In this document: piece after piece, positions 43,921-52,288 of the stretch
Layout: every line of letters begins with the position of its first letter
Numbering within the stretch: position 1 is the stretch's first letter
Assembly (NCBI RefSeq): GCF_001544455.2
Contig: NZ_FCOC02000019.1
Span: 1 to 64,000, forward strand
Source of the DNA: Caballeronia sordidicola
GTDB taxonomy: Bacteria; Pseudomonadota; Gammaproteobacteria; Burkholderiales; Burkholderiaceae
DNA: 64,000 nt
Reading direction: 5' to 3'
Translations under genes and position numbers: made by a program
The notes under the pieces: generated by a model
Told to the model about the DNA's origin: nothing
The model's database searches: none
Seen by the model: the letters and a program-made list of their open reading frames with translations, nothing else

Positions 43921-44274
43921 ATGAGCAACATCGAGCGTAAGCAGACCAACAGCCGACTGTCGAGAATTGTCGTGCACAACCATACCGTCTATGTCGCGGG
44001 CACGACAGCCGACAAGCGTCCGAGCGATGCCGAGGAGCAGACCGCCGAGATACTGCAGAAAATCGACGGCTATCTGGCGACTGTGGGCACCGACAAGACG
44101 CGGCTGCTGTCGGCCCAGGTGTGGATCGCCGACATGCAGGAGGATTTCGCCGGCATGAACCGGGCGTGGGAACGCTGGGTGCCGCAGGGCATGGCGCCAA
44201 CGCGTGCGACCTGTGCGGTGGGGCTCGGCGCGCCGGATACGCGCGTCGAGATCCTGATCACCGCGGCCGTGTGA
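43921..44274 (+). CDS. ridA: RidA-family enamine/imine deaminase
   Basis: The 117-residue protein is a YjgF/YER057c/RidA homologue: RLSRIVVHNHTVYVAGTTAD, EILQKIDGYLATVG, and the Arg-bearing MAPTRATCAVGLGAPDTRVEILITAAV at the C-terminus. Such trimers hydrolyse reactive enamines or imines made by PLP enzymes and amine dehydrogenases. Its place 44 bp after the dehydrogenase genes suggests that their product is an imine. GAGG precedes the ATG; a GTG one codon earlier is possible. Confidence 0.9.
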   Translation: MSNIERKQTNSRLSRIVVHNHTVYVAGTTADKRPSDAEEQTAEILQKIDGYLATVGTDKTRLLSAQVWIADMQEDFAGMNRAWERWVPQGMAPTRATCAVGLGAPDTRVEILITAAV

Positions 44275-44320
44275 TCGACCGCGCGTGTTCTTCCGTTGTT
44301 AATTTTTTGAGGACGATACC

Positions 44321-46057
44321 ATGGCGAGCTATGTCACTCCGACGTTTCGGCCGCTGATCAGTTCGTCGAAGTTTTCGGTATCCGCGGGGCATTATCTCGC
44401 GGCGCAGGCGGGAATGCGGATTCTGCACAAGGGCGGCAACGCGATCGACGCGGGCGTCGCGGCGGGAATCTGCATTAACGTCACGCAGCCGGACCTGACC
44501 AACTTCGGCGGCGTTGCGCCGATCATCATCTATCTGGCGAAGACGCAGGAGGTGGTGACGATCTCGGGGCTTGGACGCTGGCCGAAGAAGGCGACGCTTG
44601 AACACTTTCGCGACGAGCTTGGCGGAGATATTCCGCTTGGCGTGAAGAACGCGATCGTGCCGTCCGCTTGCGACGCGTGGCTCACGGCGCTGGCGCGTTT
44701 CGGCACGATGACGGTCGCCGATGTGCTGGAGCCGGCGCTCGAACTCGCGACCGACGGTTATCCGGTGAGCCCCCTCATGTCGCACATGTTGGTCGGTGTG
44801 CATCAGAACATCCAGCAGTGGCCGTCGTCACGCGAATACGTGCGCGAAGACGGCAAGCCGTTCCAGCCCGGCGACACGATCCGGCAGCCGACGCTCGCCA
44901 GGACGTTTCGAGCGCTCATCGACACCGAACGGGCCGCGTCGAGCCGTGGCCGGGCCGACGCAATCATGGCGGCACGCGACCTGTTCTACAAGGGCGAGAT
45001 TGCCGAAAAGATGGCACGTTTCTCACGCGAGCAGGGCGGCTTTCTCGACTATGACGATCTCGCCGAGTTCGCCGTCGCCGTCGAGCCTGCTGTGAAGACC
45101 CGTTATCGCGGTTACGACGTGTACGCGTGCGGACCGTGGTGCCAGGGGCCGGTCGTGCCGCAGACGCTGAATATCCTCGAACATTTCGATCTCGCGTCGT
45201 ACGGCCACAACTCGCCCGAGTCGCTGCACCTGATCATCGAGGCATTGAAGGCGAGCTTCAGCGATCGCCATGCGTTCTACGGCGATCCGGATTTCGTCGA
45301 TGTACCGATCAACGGCTTGCTGAACAAGGAGTACGCGCGCGATTGGGCCGGGCGCATTTTGATGAACGCGGCATGGAACGAAATGCCGCAGCCCGGAGAT
45401 CCGTGGAAGTACGAAGGACGCAGCCCGGGGGCGATGGCGCAGCATGAAGAGCCCAAACCCGGACCGCTCGGCACCGACACAAGCTGCCTGAGCGTCGTCG
45501 ACGCGGAGGGCAACGGCTTTTCGGCGACGCCGTCCGATGGCGTGCGTTATACGCCGGTGGTGCCGGACGTCGGCGTCGTGCTGTCGCCGCGCGGCTATCA
45601 GAGCTGGCTCGATCCACGTCATCCGTCGTCGCTGGCGCCGGGCAAGCGACCGCGCCTCACGCCCAACCCCGGGTTGATGCTGAAAGACGGCAAGCTCGCA
45701 ATGGTGTTCGGCACCCCCGGCCTCGACGTGCAGCCGCAAGCGATGACACAGCTGATCGTCAACGTCGTCGATTACGGCATGGACCCGCAGCGCGCGATCG
45801 AAGCGCCGCGCGTAGCGACGTTTAATTTTCCCGAGACACAGCATCCGCATCACTACAACCCGGGCGCGCTGTTCGCGGAAGGACGCATTGCCGATGCGAC
45901 ATTTCAGGCGCTCTCGGCGAAAGGGCATCGCCCCACGAAATGGCCGGATTTCATCGCGACGGCCGGTGCGCTGTGCGCGATCCGCGTCGGTTCGGAGCAT
46001 GGACGGCTTGCTGCGGGCGCCGATCCACGGCGCACCGCGTATGCAATGGGATGGTAA
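44321..46057 (+). CDS. Gamma-glutamyltransferase-family Ntn hydrolase without signal peptide
   Basis: The 578-residue protein has GGT hallmarks: GMRILHKGGNAIDAGVAAGICINVTQP near the N-terminus and the autoprocessing site at GPLGTDTSCLSVVDAEGNGF. The predicted nucleophile Thr387 would become the first residue of the small subunit (TSCLSVVD against TTHYSVVD in E. coli). PQAMTQLIVNVVDYGMDPQRAIEAPR follows. Classical GGTs are exported; this one starts MASYVTPTFRPL with no signal sequence and probably acts in the cytoplasm. It may split a gamma-glutamyl or other amide bond, filling the place of PuuD. A relative of identical length at 60278 is about 80% identical over the first 100 residues by eye. 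Confidence 0.9.
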   Translation: MASYVTPTFRPLISSSKFSVSAGHYLAAQAGMRILHKGGNAIDAGVAAGICINVTQPDLTNFGGVAPIIIYLAKTQEVVTISGLGRWPKKATLEHFRDELGGDIPLGVKNAIVPSACDAWLTALARFGTMTVADVLEPALELATDGYPVSPLMSHMLVGVHQNIQQWPSSREYVREDGKPFQPGDTIRQPTLARTFRALIDTERAASSRGRADAIMAARDLFYKGEIAEKMARFSREQGGFLDYDDLAEFAVAVEPAVKTRYRGYDVYACGPWCQGPVVPQTLNILEHFDLASYGHNSPESLHLIIEALKASFSDRHAFYGDPDFVDVPINGLLNKEYARDWAGRILMNAAWNEMPQPGDPWKYEGRSPGAMAQHEEPKPGPLGTDTSCLSVVDAEGNGFSATPSDGVRYTPVVPDVGVVLSPRGYQSWLDPRHPSSLAPGKRPRLTPNPGLMLKDGKLAMVFGTPGLDVQPQAMTQLIVNVVDYGMDPQRAIEAPRVATFNFPETQHPHHYNPGALFAEGRIADATFQALSAKGHRPTKWPDFIATAGALCAIRVGSEHGRLAAGADPRRTAYAMGW

Positions 46058-46095
46058 GCGCGGGCTACCGCTCGAAGAACACCAAGGGAAACGTC

Positions 46096-47427
46096 ATGAC
46101 CAGAATCTTCAGACGCCTGAATGATCAGCAACTGTCTCTTGCGCGCGTGATCATGGCGAGCTTTGCTGGCAGCACCATCGAATGGTACGACTTCGGGTTG
46201 TTCAGCGCGTCGTCGGCGTTGGTGTTCAACCGGATTTTCTTCGCCAACCTCAGCCCGTTGATCGGCCTGCTGCTGTCGCTGCTCACGTTCGCAATCGGCT
46301 ACATTGCGCGGCCGGTCGGCGGCATCGTGTTCGGTCATTTCGGCGATCGCATCGGCCGCAAGCCGGTCCTGATTGTCAGCTTCATGATGATGGGCATCGC
46401 GACGGTACTGATCGGTTGTCTGCCCGGTTACGGGACGATTGGCGTATTTGCCCCGATCGCGCTGATCATGCTGCGTGTCGTTCAGGGGATCGGGGTCGGC
46501 GGCGAATACGGCGGCGCGGCGCTGCTCGTTACTGAAAGCTGTCCGCCTAATCGTCGCGGGCTGTTCTCGTCGGCGGCGATGATCGGCAATGCGGCGGGTG
46601 GCATTCTCGGCACGGGCGTGTTCAGTCTGTTCGCGATGCTGCCGCGCGAACAGTTTCTCGAGTGGGGGTGGCGCGTTCCGTATCTGCTGAGCGTGATTCT
46701 CCTGTTCATCGGCCTGTGGCTGCGCATGCAGGTCGACGAAACCTCGGCGTTCAAGCAGATCGCGCGTGTCAACAGGGTGCTGCGGCTACCGCTTGCGCAG
46801 GTGTTGCGATTCGACCTGAAACGTGTGTTGTTGGTGTGCGGCGCTCGGTCCGGCGAGACGATGCAGTACACGGTGATTTCCGTCTTTTCGCTCAGCTATG
46901 CGACAAAGTTCCTCGGCGTGCATCCGTCGCTGTATCTGTCGGCGCTGAGTTTTTCCGGACTCGTGCAGATTTTCGTGATGCCGTTCGCCGGCGCGATGTC
47001 CGACCGCTTCGGGCGCCGGTCTATCGGCATCCTTGCCGGAGTCGCGACGGTATTGTGCGGCAGCGCCTTCATTCCGCTGATGACGGCAGGATCGAACGTA
47101 TTGGTCGTGATCGCTGTGGTGTCGATGATCGGCGTCTCGGCGGGGATCGGCAACTCGCTGCCGAGCGCATATTTCCCTGAGTTGTTCGACGTGCGTGTGC
47201 GTTACACCGCAATATCGGTCGGCTATCAGTTGGGGACCGTGTTTGGTGGTCTCACGCCAGCGTTTTGCACGGTGCTTTTCATGTACTTAGGCATCAATGC
47301 GATTCTCGCGTATCTTGCGGGGTCAGGCTTGCTGGTTCTAATCTGCTACCTGTTGCTGCCGGAGACGCTCGACACGCGCAATCCCGCATCATCGTCTATT
47401 CCGATTGCGAACATGGGCGATGAGTGA
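46096..47427 (+). CDS. MFS transporter, metabolite:H+ symporter (MHS) family
   Basis: The 443-residue protein has twelve helices and MHS signatures: ASFAGSTIEWYDFGLFSASSALVFN in helix 1, GHFGDRIGRKPVLIVSFMMMG, and GIGVGGEYGGAALLVTE. It belongs with the ShiA/ProP/KgtP group that imports organic and amino acids with protons. The start MTRIFRRLNDQQLS is preceded by AAGGGA. It follows the GGT gene by 38 bp. The porin and this permease together form the likely uptake route. A close relative is at 53990. Confidence 0.92.
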   Translation: MTRIFRRLNDQQLSLARVIMASFAGSTIEWYDFGLFSASSALVFNRIFFANLSPLIGLLLSLLTFAIGYIARPVGGIVFGHFGDRIGRKPVLIVSFMMMGIATVLIGCLPGYGTIGVFAPIALIMLRVVQGIGVGGEYGGAALLVTESCPPNRRGLFSSAAMIGNAAGGILGTGVFSLFAMLPREQFLEWGWRVPYLLSVILLFIGLWLRMQVDETSAFKQIARVNRVLRLPLAQVLRFDLKRVLLVCGARSGETMQYTVISVFSLSYATKFLGVHPSLYLSALSFSGLVQIFVMPFAGAMSDRFGRRSIGILAGVATVLCGSAFIPLMTAGSNVLVVIAVVSMIGVSAGIGNSLPSAYFPELFDVRVRYTAISVGYQLGTVFGGLTPAFCTVLFMYLGINAILAYLAGSGLLVLICYLLLPETLDTRNPASSSIPIANMGDE

Positions 47428-47492
47428 CGGCGGTTTGCCTCAGCACTGGTCAATCAGCAAGATTGTCGATCAAATTTCGAATCGGAACTGGT

Positions 47493-48260
47493 ATGCATAC
47501 CATCGCGCTGCTGCGCCCGGATATGTTCGAAGTGACCATCGATCATGCGCAGGCATCGATCGATGCGTTATTCCCCGGCTGGAACGCGCTTGACCGCCTC
47601 GGCGTGGTCATCGACGAACCATTGGGTGGCCTCGGCGCGTCGCATCTGATCCAGTTTTTCATCACCGCCTTCTATGAAGCCCGCCCGCGCCGACGGGGCG
47701 AATTGACGGTTTATCCGGAGATCTACGCGTTTCACTACGGCAGGCCGTGGGGTACACACGCCGCGTTCGACTTTTGGCCGGCGCGTCGGGAGGTGATGGT
47801 GCCGGGCGATCCGAAGGAGCTGCTGGATGCGATCAATGATCGTGGCATTACACGGCTCGCGGTGCCGGATCGTGCCGAGGCACTTCCCGAGTTTCGTCCA
47901 AAGGAAGTCGATCACGCGCTCGACCGCATCGCCTCGGGCTTCGCTTATCACGCGTGCGGCAGAGTCCGCGACGGCGATGTAACGATCCGCGGCATGGAAA
48001 AGCGAACGGAGGTCAATCCTGGTCGTGTTCTTCGACCGGTCTATCTTGATCGTCCGGTGGTTAGCGATAAAAGTTTCAAGGAAACGGACACGGCTTACAT
48101 CAAATGGCTGAAGCTGCGTGCCGCGGACATCACGCCCGCGCAGAACGCGCAGGCACTTAAACGCCGCGAGGCGATTCTCTGCGACGGCGTCGCGAGCGAG
48201 ACCTATCGCCGGATCGACGTAATGGAAGCGCTGGCGCGCATGGCCTCGGGCGAACGGTGA
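47493..48260 (+). CDS. Unknown cytoplasmic protein, 255 residues
   Basis: I do not recognise this family. The start MHTIALLRPDMFEV at 47493 follows a GGA; the frame extends back to 47424 without a ribosome site. The protein is soluble with no signal or membrane segment. Notable parts are YPEIYAFHYGRPWGTHAAFDFWPARREVMVP (rich in aromatic residues and His), a long basic helical end (IKWLKLRAADITPAQNAQALKRREAILC), and a regular domain core LLDAINDRGITRLAVPDR. It lies between the MHS transporter and the XRE-cupin regulator on the same strand, so it probably belongs to the catabolic operon. Confidence 0.6.
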   Translation: MHTIALLRPDMFEVTIDHAQASIDALFPGWNALDRLGVVIDEPLGGLGASHLIQFFITAFYEARPRRRGELTVYPEIYAFHYGRPWGTHAAFDFWPARREVMVPGDPKELLDAINDRGITRLAVPDRAEALPEFRPKEVDHALDRIASGFAYHACGRVRDGDVTIRGMEKRTEVNPGRVLRPVYLDRPVVSDKSFKETDTAYIKWLKLRAADITPAQNAQALKRREAILCDGVASETYRRIDVMEALARMASGER

Positions 48261-48286
48261 CGCCAACGTTCCGCCTACCGGCGATT

Positions 48287-48298
48287 TCAATATATTGA
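48287..48298. promoter_or_regulatory. Candidate XRE-cupin operator, site 4
   Basis: TCAATATATTGA is a perfect 12-bp palindrome 140 bp before the regulator gene, consistent with autoregulation. It shares the TCA-N6-TGA form with sites 1-3. Confidence 0.55.
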
Positions 48299-48426
48299 TA
48301 TAATTCGGCAGCTTCGGGTTTCGACCATTTCCGGGCGTTGCCTGCGAATTCCTAGCGGATGTGGCGGCCATTTCTCGTGTTTACGTATCGTTTATGAAGA
48401 AAGTTTCTCTAGGATCGACCAGGAAG

Positions 48427-49053
48427 ATGAGTTTTGCGCCGCCCTCTCGCGCATCGGACGACGGTGCGTTGGGCATGCGATTACGTGCTTTGAGGCGTGG
48501 AGCGGGTCTGTCCTTGAGCGAACTGGCCAAGCGCGCCGACGTCGCCATTGGCACGATCAGCCAGATCGAGCGTGGTCTGGCGAATCCTTCCATCCGGATT
48601 CTCGAACAACTGCGCGTCGCGCTCGACGTGCCGCTGACCACGCTGTTGGAAGGGGACGAGCCGACGCCGGAGATATCGTCATCGGACGCGAAAGAATCGA
48701 ACATCGCCGAATTCGTTCGCAGATCTAGTCAGCGTCCCCAGTTTTCGGTCAGCGCTGGCGGACTCATCAAGGAACTGCTGACGCCGCATGGGCATCATGA
48801 TCTGCAGTTCATGATCATCAGCCTTCCGCCCGGTTCGAACTCCGAGGAAGTGCTGATTGGGCCGGGCGAAAAGGCGGGGCTCGTTCTGGAAGGAGAAATC
48901 CGTCTGACTGTGGGAAACCGCTGCGAGGTCCTCATTCAAGGCGATAGTTTCCAGTTCAGCAGCGTCGTCGCCCATCGCATAGACAATCGCAGTGGATCCG
49001 AATCGCGTGTGTTGTGGATAATGAACACGCGCCCGCCGATTCCTCATTTCTAA
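48427..49053 (+). CDS. XRE-family regulator with cupin sensor domain
   Basis: The 208-residue protein has an XRE HTH at residues 17-70 (MRLRALRRGAGLSLSELAKRADVAIGTISQIERGLANPS). A linker is followed by a C-terminal cupin (SNSEEVLIGPGEKAGLVLEGEIRL ... GDSFQFSSVVAHRI ... WIMNTRPPIPHF). This layout matches PuuR and related regulators of amine catabolism, where the cupin binds the inducer. The start at MSFAPPSRASDD is tentative; an ATG at 48394 would add eleven residues, and neither has an ideal ribosome site. It probably controls the 30-48 kb cluster through the TCA-N6-TGA sites. Confidence 0.87.
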   Translation: MSFAPPSRASDDGALGMRLRALRRGAGLSLSELAKRADVAIGTISQIERGLANPSIRILEQLRVALDVPLTTLLEGDEPTPEISSSDAKESNIAEFVRRSSQRPQFSVSAGGLIKELLTPHGHHDLQFMIISLPPGSNSEEVLIGPGEKAGLVLEGEIRLTVGNRCEVLIQGDSFQFSSVVAHRIDNRSGSESRVLWIMNTRPPIPHF

Positions 49054-49056
49054 GCG

Positions 49057-49255
49057 TTTCAGGGTACCGAAGACATGTTCGATAGTGCTTCTTCGGATGG
49101 TCGTTGCATCAGGCTTGCGATCGAGCCGACGCTGCACGGCCCTCCAGTACATGTTCGTGTTCCCATCGTCGGATGCGGCGATAGTCACTGGGAGAACATC
49201 GCGCCTTGAGATGGCAACGCGGGCACGCGCTGGGCCAATACCCGGTACAGCAATC
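49057..49255 (-). mobile_element. IS1182-like transposase remnant (C-terminal part)
   Basis: The minus strand encodes CPRCHLKARCSPSDYRRIRRWEHEHVLE, then after a frameshift VQRRLDRKPDATTIRRSTIEHVFGTLK. These match the Cys-containing and C-terminal blocks of IS1182-family transposases (RWEHE ... RRxTIEHVFGTLK). Both ends are missing. It directly abuts the FAD oxidoreductase fragment at 49261 and the regulator at 49053. Confidence 0.7.
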
Positions 49256-49260
49256 GCACA

Positions 49261-49851
49261 TCAGTCGCATGTAGGACGCCGTCCGCTACCTGCTTTGATA
49301 TCCCGACCGTGCTCTACGGCGGGCTGGGCCGGCAGCAGCTTGTTCACGGTGACATTTTCCCGGATCGTCACGCCGCCGCGGCGCGCCGCACGCGCGAAGC
49401 TGGTGGCGGTCAGGTACGCGTCCGCGAAACCGGCTTCCGGCTCATAGCAAATCAACGCGGCATCGTTAAAATTCGCGATCGGCATCAATGCGCGCGCCTG
49501 GCGTGCGTCCAGCAGTTCCAGCGGAATGCCTTGCTGCTTTTGCTGATCAAGCGACGCACGCAGCGGTTCAAGCTTGTCGCCTTCGGCCGCCACGATCATA
49601 TAGCCGCACTTGACAAGGCCACACGATGCTTCGTCATCGCCGAGATACGCGGCGAAGTTGCTGAAAACCGACCACGATTCGCGGGCCAGTTCGACATTTT
49701 CCTTCACCGAATAATGTGTGCGCAGAATGCCCGACGGTTGCGACGTCGTGCCGGCTACGATTGTCGCGCGGTCCAGCACCAGCACGTTCTTCGCGCCGAA
49801 CTTCGACAGGTGAAACGCAACCGAGGTGCCGATCACGCCCGCACCAATCAC
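49261..49851 (-). pseudogene. FAD-dependent oxidoreductase (DAO family), truncated at both ends
   Basis: The fragment begins inside the dinucleotide motif (VIGAGVIGTSVAFHLSKFGAKNVLVLDRA) without the usual preceding residues. It continues with the flavin loop GTTSQPSGILRTHYS and GYMIVAAEGDKLEPL, and ends after FARAARRGGVTIRENVTVNKL, less than half of a normal 380-420-residue enzyme. It is cut on one side by the IS110-like fragment and on the other by the IS1182-like remnant. It may once have belonged to the adjacent catabolic cluster. Confidence 0.8.
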
Positions 49852-49988
49852 GCTTTGATTAGCGAAATGACGCTATAGCGTGTCGTGCCGACGAAGTGTG
49901 GATCGTCCCGTGAATAGGCTGCGGCCGATGCGACAGCAATCGAATCCTTGTGCACGTCGAGCCCGACATAAAACTTGATCTTGTCCAT
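49852..49988 (-). mobile_element. IS110-family transposase, N-terminal fragment
   Basis: The frame starts MDKIKFYVGLDVHKDSIAVA at 49988, which is the IS110 N-terminal motif with the first acidic catalytic residue in GLDVHKD. After about 45 residues (...TRYSVISLIKA) it stops at the junction with the FAD oxidoreductase fragment. The remainder of the element is missing. Confidence 0.8.
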
Positions 49989-50111
49989 GACTGTCTACGT
50001 GGTGCAGTGAACGTCGTCCAATTATCGGATGAACGTCAACGCCGCGTTCTCTGGAGGCCATCATGTCTTAGAAGGCGCGCTCAGCAAGGCAGGCCTGCTG
50101 AGCGCAAAGAA

Positions 50112-50537
50112 ATGATTGATCGTGCCCACCTTTTGCCAGTTTTCTAGCGGGTCAAGCTGGTCGGCATCAGCCGATCCAGTGAGTACTACGCGCCGAGCCC
50201 GGTCAGTGGCGCGGATCTGGCGCTCATGCGCCGCATCGACGAGTTGCACTAGGAACATCCTTTTGCCGGCGCGCGCATGCTGATGCGCCTGCTTAAGCGA
50301 GAGGGCATAGTGGTCGGACGCAAGCATGGCGGTACATTGATGCACAAAATGGGCATCGAAGCGCTGTATCGCAAGCCGAACTTGAGCCGCAAACATCTGG
50401 CTCACAAGATTTGGCCGCACCTACTGCGCGATCGGAAAATCAAGCGCAGCAATCAGGTGTTCGCATTAGACACGACCTACGTGCCTATGGCACGGGGCTT
50501 CGTTTATCTGACTGCTGTCATCGATTGGGCTAGCTGA
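50112..50537 (+). mobile_element. IS3-family orfB remnant with nonsense codons
   Basis: The frame reads EMIDRAHLLPVF, stop (50145), RVKLVGISRSSEYYAPSP ... RRIDELH, stop (50250), EHPFAGARMLMRLLKREG ... SNQVFALDTTYVPMARGFVYLTAVIDWAS. The HHPxxGxRM-like and rve DTTYV motifs are those of IS3-family transposases. It ends at 50537 because another IS3-family end (TGAACCGCCCCGGGAAT from 50535) is inserted there. Confidence 0.8.
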
Positions 50538-50778
50538 ACCGCCCCGGGAATCGTGGAGGCTGGTTGGTTTAAGTTAATGCGGGTTCGGCGGGGATGTAGC
50601 CGAGGGGTTCCATCAATCGATGATGATTGAACCAGGCCACCCATTCAAGCGTTGCCAACTCGACGGACTCCCGTGTTGGCGAGTCTGTGTCGGAGTGATG
50701 TATCAACGTTCCATCGCCACTTGGGCGCCGCGCATCAAGTGCTTGTTCAAGTGCATCCAGAACGAAGTCTTTAGTCAT
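50535..50778 (-). mobile_element. Second IS3-family element remnant with internal deletion
   Basis: The terminal repeat TGAACCGCCCCGGGAAT marks its end at 50535. On the minus strand the transposase tail reads MTKDFVLDALEQALDARRP, then GTLIHHSDTDSPTRE, then SVELATLEWVAWFNHHRLMEPLGYIP. Intact relatives carry about 50 residues, including the catalytic Asp-Glu region, between HHSD and AVELATLEWVxWFNHHR, so an internal deletion is evident. It is nested in the first IS3-family remnant. Confidence 0.75.
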
Positions 50779-50833
50779 CGACGAACTGACGCGCCAACCG
50801 ATTGTGGCGCGACAATCTGGATGAGACAGCGGG

Positions 50834-51075
50834 TCATTCGGTGAGGTCGATGCCGTGGTGATCCTCCTGTGTCGGTGGCACGCCCACGTTCTTTGGTGTC
50901 GCTCGACTGGCCGAGCGTCCCGGTCCCTGCTGCTTGCGCTGCAGCGCAGTACGGCGACGGTAGCTTTCGACGTTCAGCTCAAAGATGGTCGAGTGATGGA
51001 CCAGCCGGTCGACGGCGGCCACCGTCATGGCCCGGTCGGGGAAAACCTTGTCCCATTCGCCAAATTGGTAATTGC
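50834..51075 (-). mobile_element. IS21-family IstB helper ATPase, C-terminal fragment
   Basis: The frame reads FGEWDKVFPDRAMTVAAVDRLVHHSTIFELNVESYRRR, which is the conserved IstB C-terminus (sensor region and arginine-rich end), followed by a variable tail. The ATP-binding N-terminal part is gone. An IstA N-terminal fragment lies 0.9 kb away at 51950 on the other strand. Confidence 0.8.
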
Positions 51076-51949
51076 CCTACTACCAACCCCCGCCTCGTGA
51101 GATTCATCCGAGCTTTGTCCAAACATCTCGAGCACAATCACGCATTATGCATTATGTCAAATAATCAGGATAGCTAACAGAAGTCGGCAGCCGTATCGGC
51201 TTTGGCAACCAGCCGTGGAGAATACAAAAAGGCGCTGCACTGGCCAGTGCGAGTGGCGAGTGCGATTGAAGTCCCTGTGAAATTACTTACCCGCATAGCC
51301 GCGTCTGGAGTACTAGTGGTCGTCGCTCTTGGTGTCGTCACGTTCGCCCAGATCAAGTTCGCACCGCAATCCGCTGACAACAACCGGTCGCACGGATCGT
51401 CCTGAACGTCGAATCGCAATTCAACGGCTGAGCGACTCCACCGCCGTGTATAGCCTGCGCCCCGCAGGCAAATAAAATCCGCTAGGCTCCGAAGAGCACT
51501 GACGGGTTTGAGCTACTGATTTCGGACTCGCATATCAGGCGACGGTAATGGAGTTGACGCCTGCTCATGCTCCTCCAGCGACTTGTCAGCCGCCATGTCC
51601 AGTGCATCCAACACGTTGACAAGCCACCAATCGTCAATTTGAGACCCTTCATCGTGGCCGCGTGAGACATGCAATCCTCGCCTTCGACGTTTCGATTGTC
51701 AGAAACTTGGAGAGCGTGTCACCACACAGATCCATCGCAAGCCGGCCCTCCCGCCTTGAGCAAATTGTGACCGCGCAAGTTGAGGCGCGGCCGAATCCAG
51801 AATGTGCCCAGCCGTCGCATATCCGAATTACAGCTTTTCGGCTTGGTAAACATAGGAGTACGAATTCAACGTCGATACTTCGACTTAATATTGATGTTCA
51901 CGCAGAAATTACCTGACGTAGGGCCGTAATTTTTATCGAATTTACGGAG
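51076..51949. other. Region of about 870 bp between IS fragments, no firm gene
   Basis: It contains one small frame at 51202-51405 listed separately and several short overlapping frames. A minus-strand stretch near 51490-51660 could be read as VNVLDALDMAADKSLEEHEQ, perhaps a remnant of a lost protein. Base composition is mixed and AT-richer than the catabolic cluster. Confidence 0.35.
51202..51405 (+). CDS. Possible small single-pass membrane protein
   Basis: The 67-residue frame has a polar N-terminus, one hydrophobic segment (IAASGVLVVVALGVVTFAQ) and a polar tail. No ribosome site or family is clear. It lies among IS remnants and may be a fragment. Confidence 0.25.
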   Translation: MATSRGEYKKALHWPVRVASAIEVPVKLLTRIAASGVLVVVALGVVTFAQIKFAPQSADNNRSHGSS

Positions 51950-52288
51950 GTGTTCGCGGTGGGCATATTGACCAAGATCGGGAGGATATATTTCCGTGAG
52001 AAGGTTCCGCTGCGCGAGATTGAGAGGCATACGGGCCTGCCCCGAAACACGGCGCGCAGCTGGCTGCACCAGACCGATTCTGTCGAGACGAAGTATCCAA
52101 GGCGTGTCAGTCCGAGCGTTATTGACGAGTGGGCCGCACAGTTGACGGGCTGCCTGCGGGCGGACAGTTATCGCCGGAAGCGCGATCGGCGCGCCGCGCG
52201 ATTCATGTTCGAGGCGATCCGCGGCGAGGGTCAACCAGAAAGTGTAGGCAACGATTCTGCAGTGGACCGAAGCGCGCTCAAACGCTGA
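51950..52288 (+). mobile_element. IS21-family IstA transposase, N-terminal fragment
   Basis: The frame encodes TKIGRIYFREKVPLREIERHTGLPRNTARSWLHQ, the IstA HTH, and then DSYRRKRDRRAARFMFEAIRGEGQ, which matches the conserved block preceding the integrase core in IS21 transposases. The catalytic core is missing. Confidence 0.75.

Noticed and set aside
42791..44200. 469-codon minus-strand frame
   Set aside because: It lies opposite the HcnB-like and RidA genes, which have clear motifs. It is a compositional artefact.
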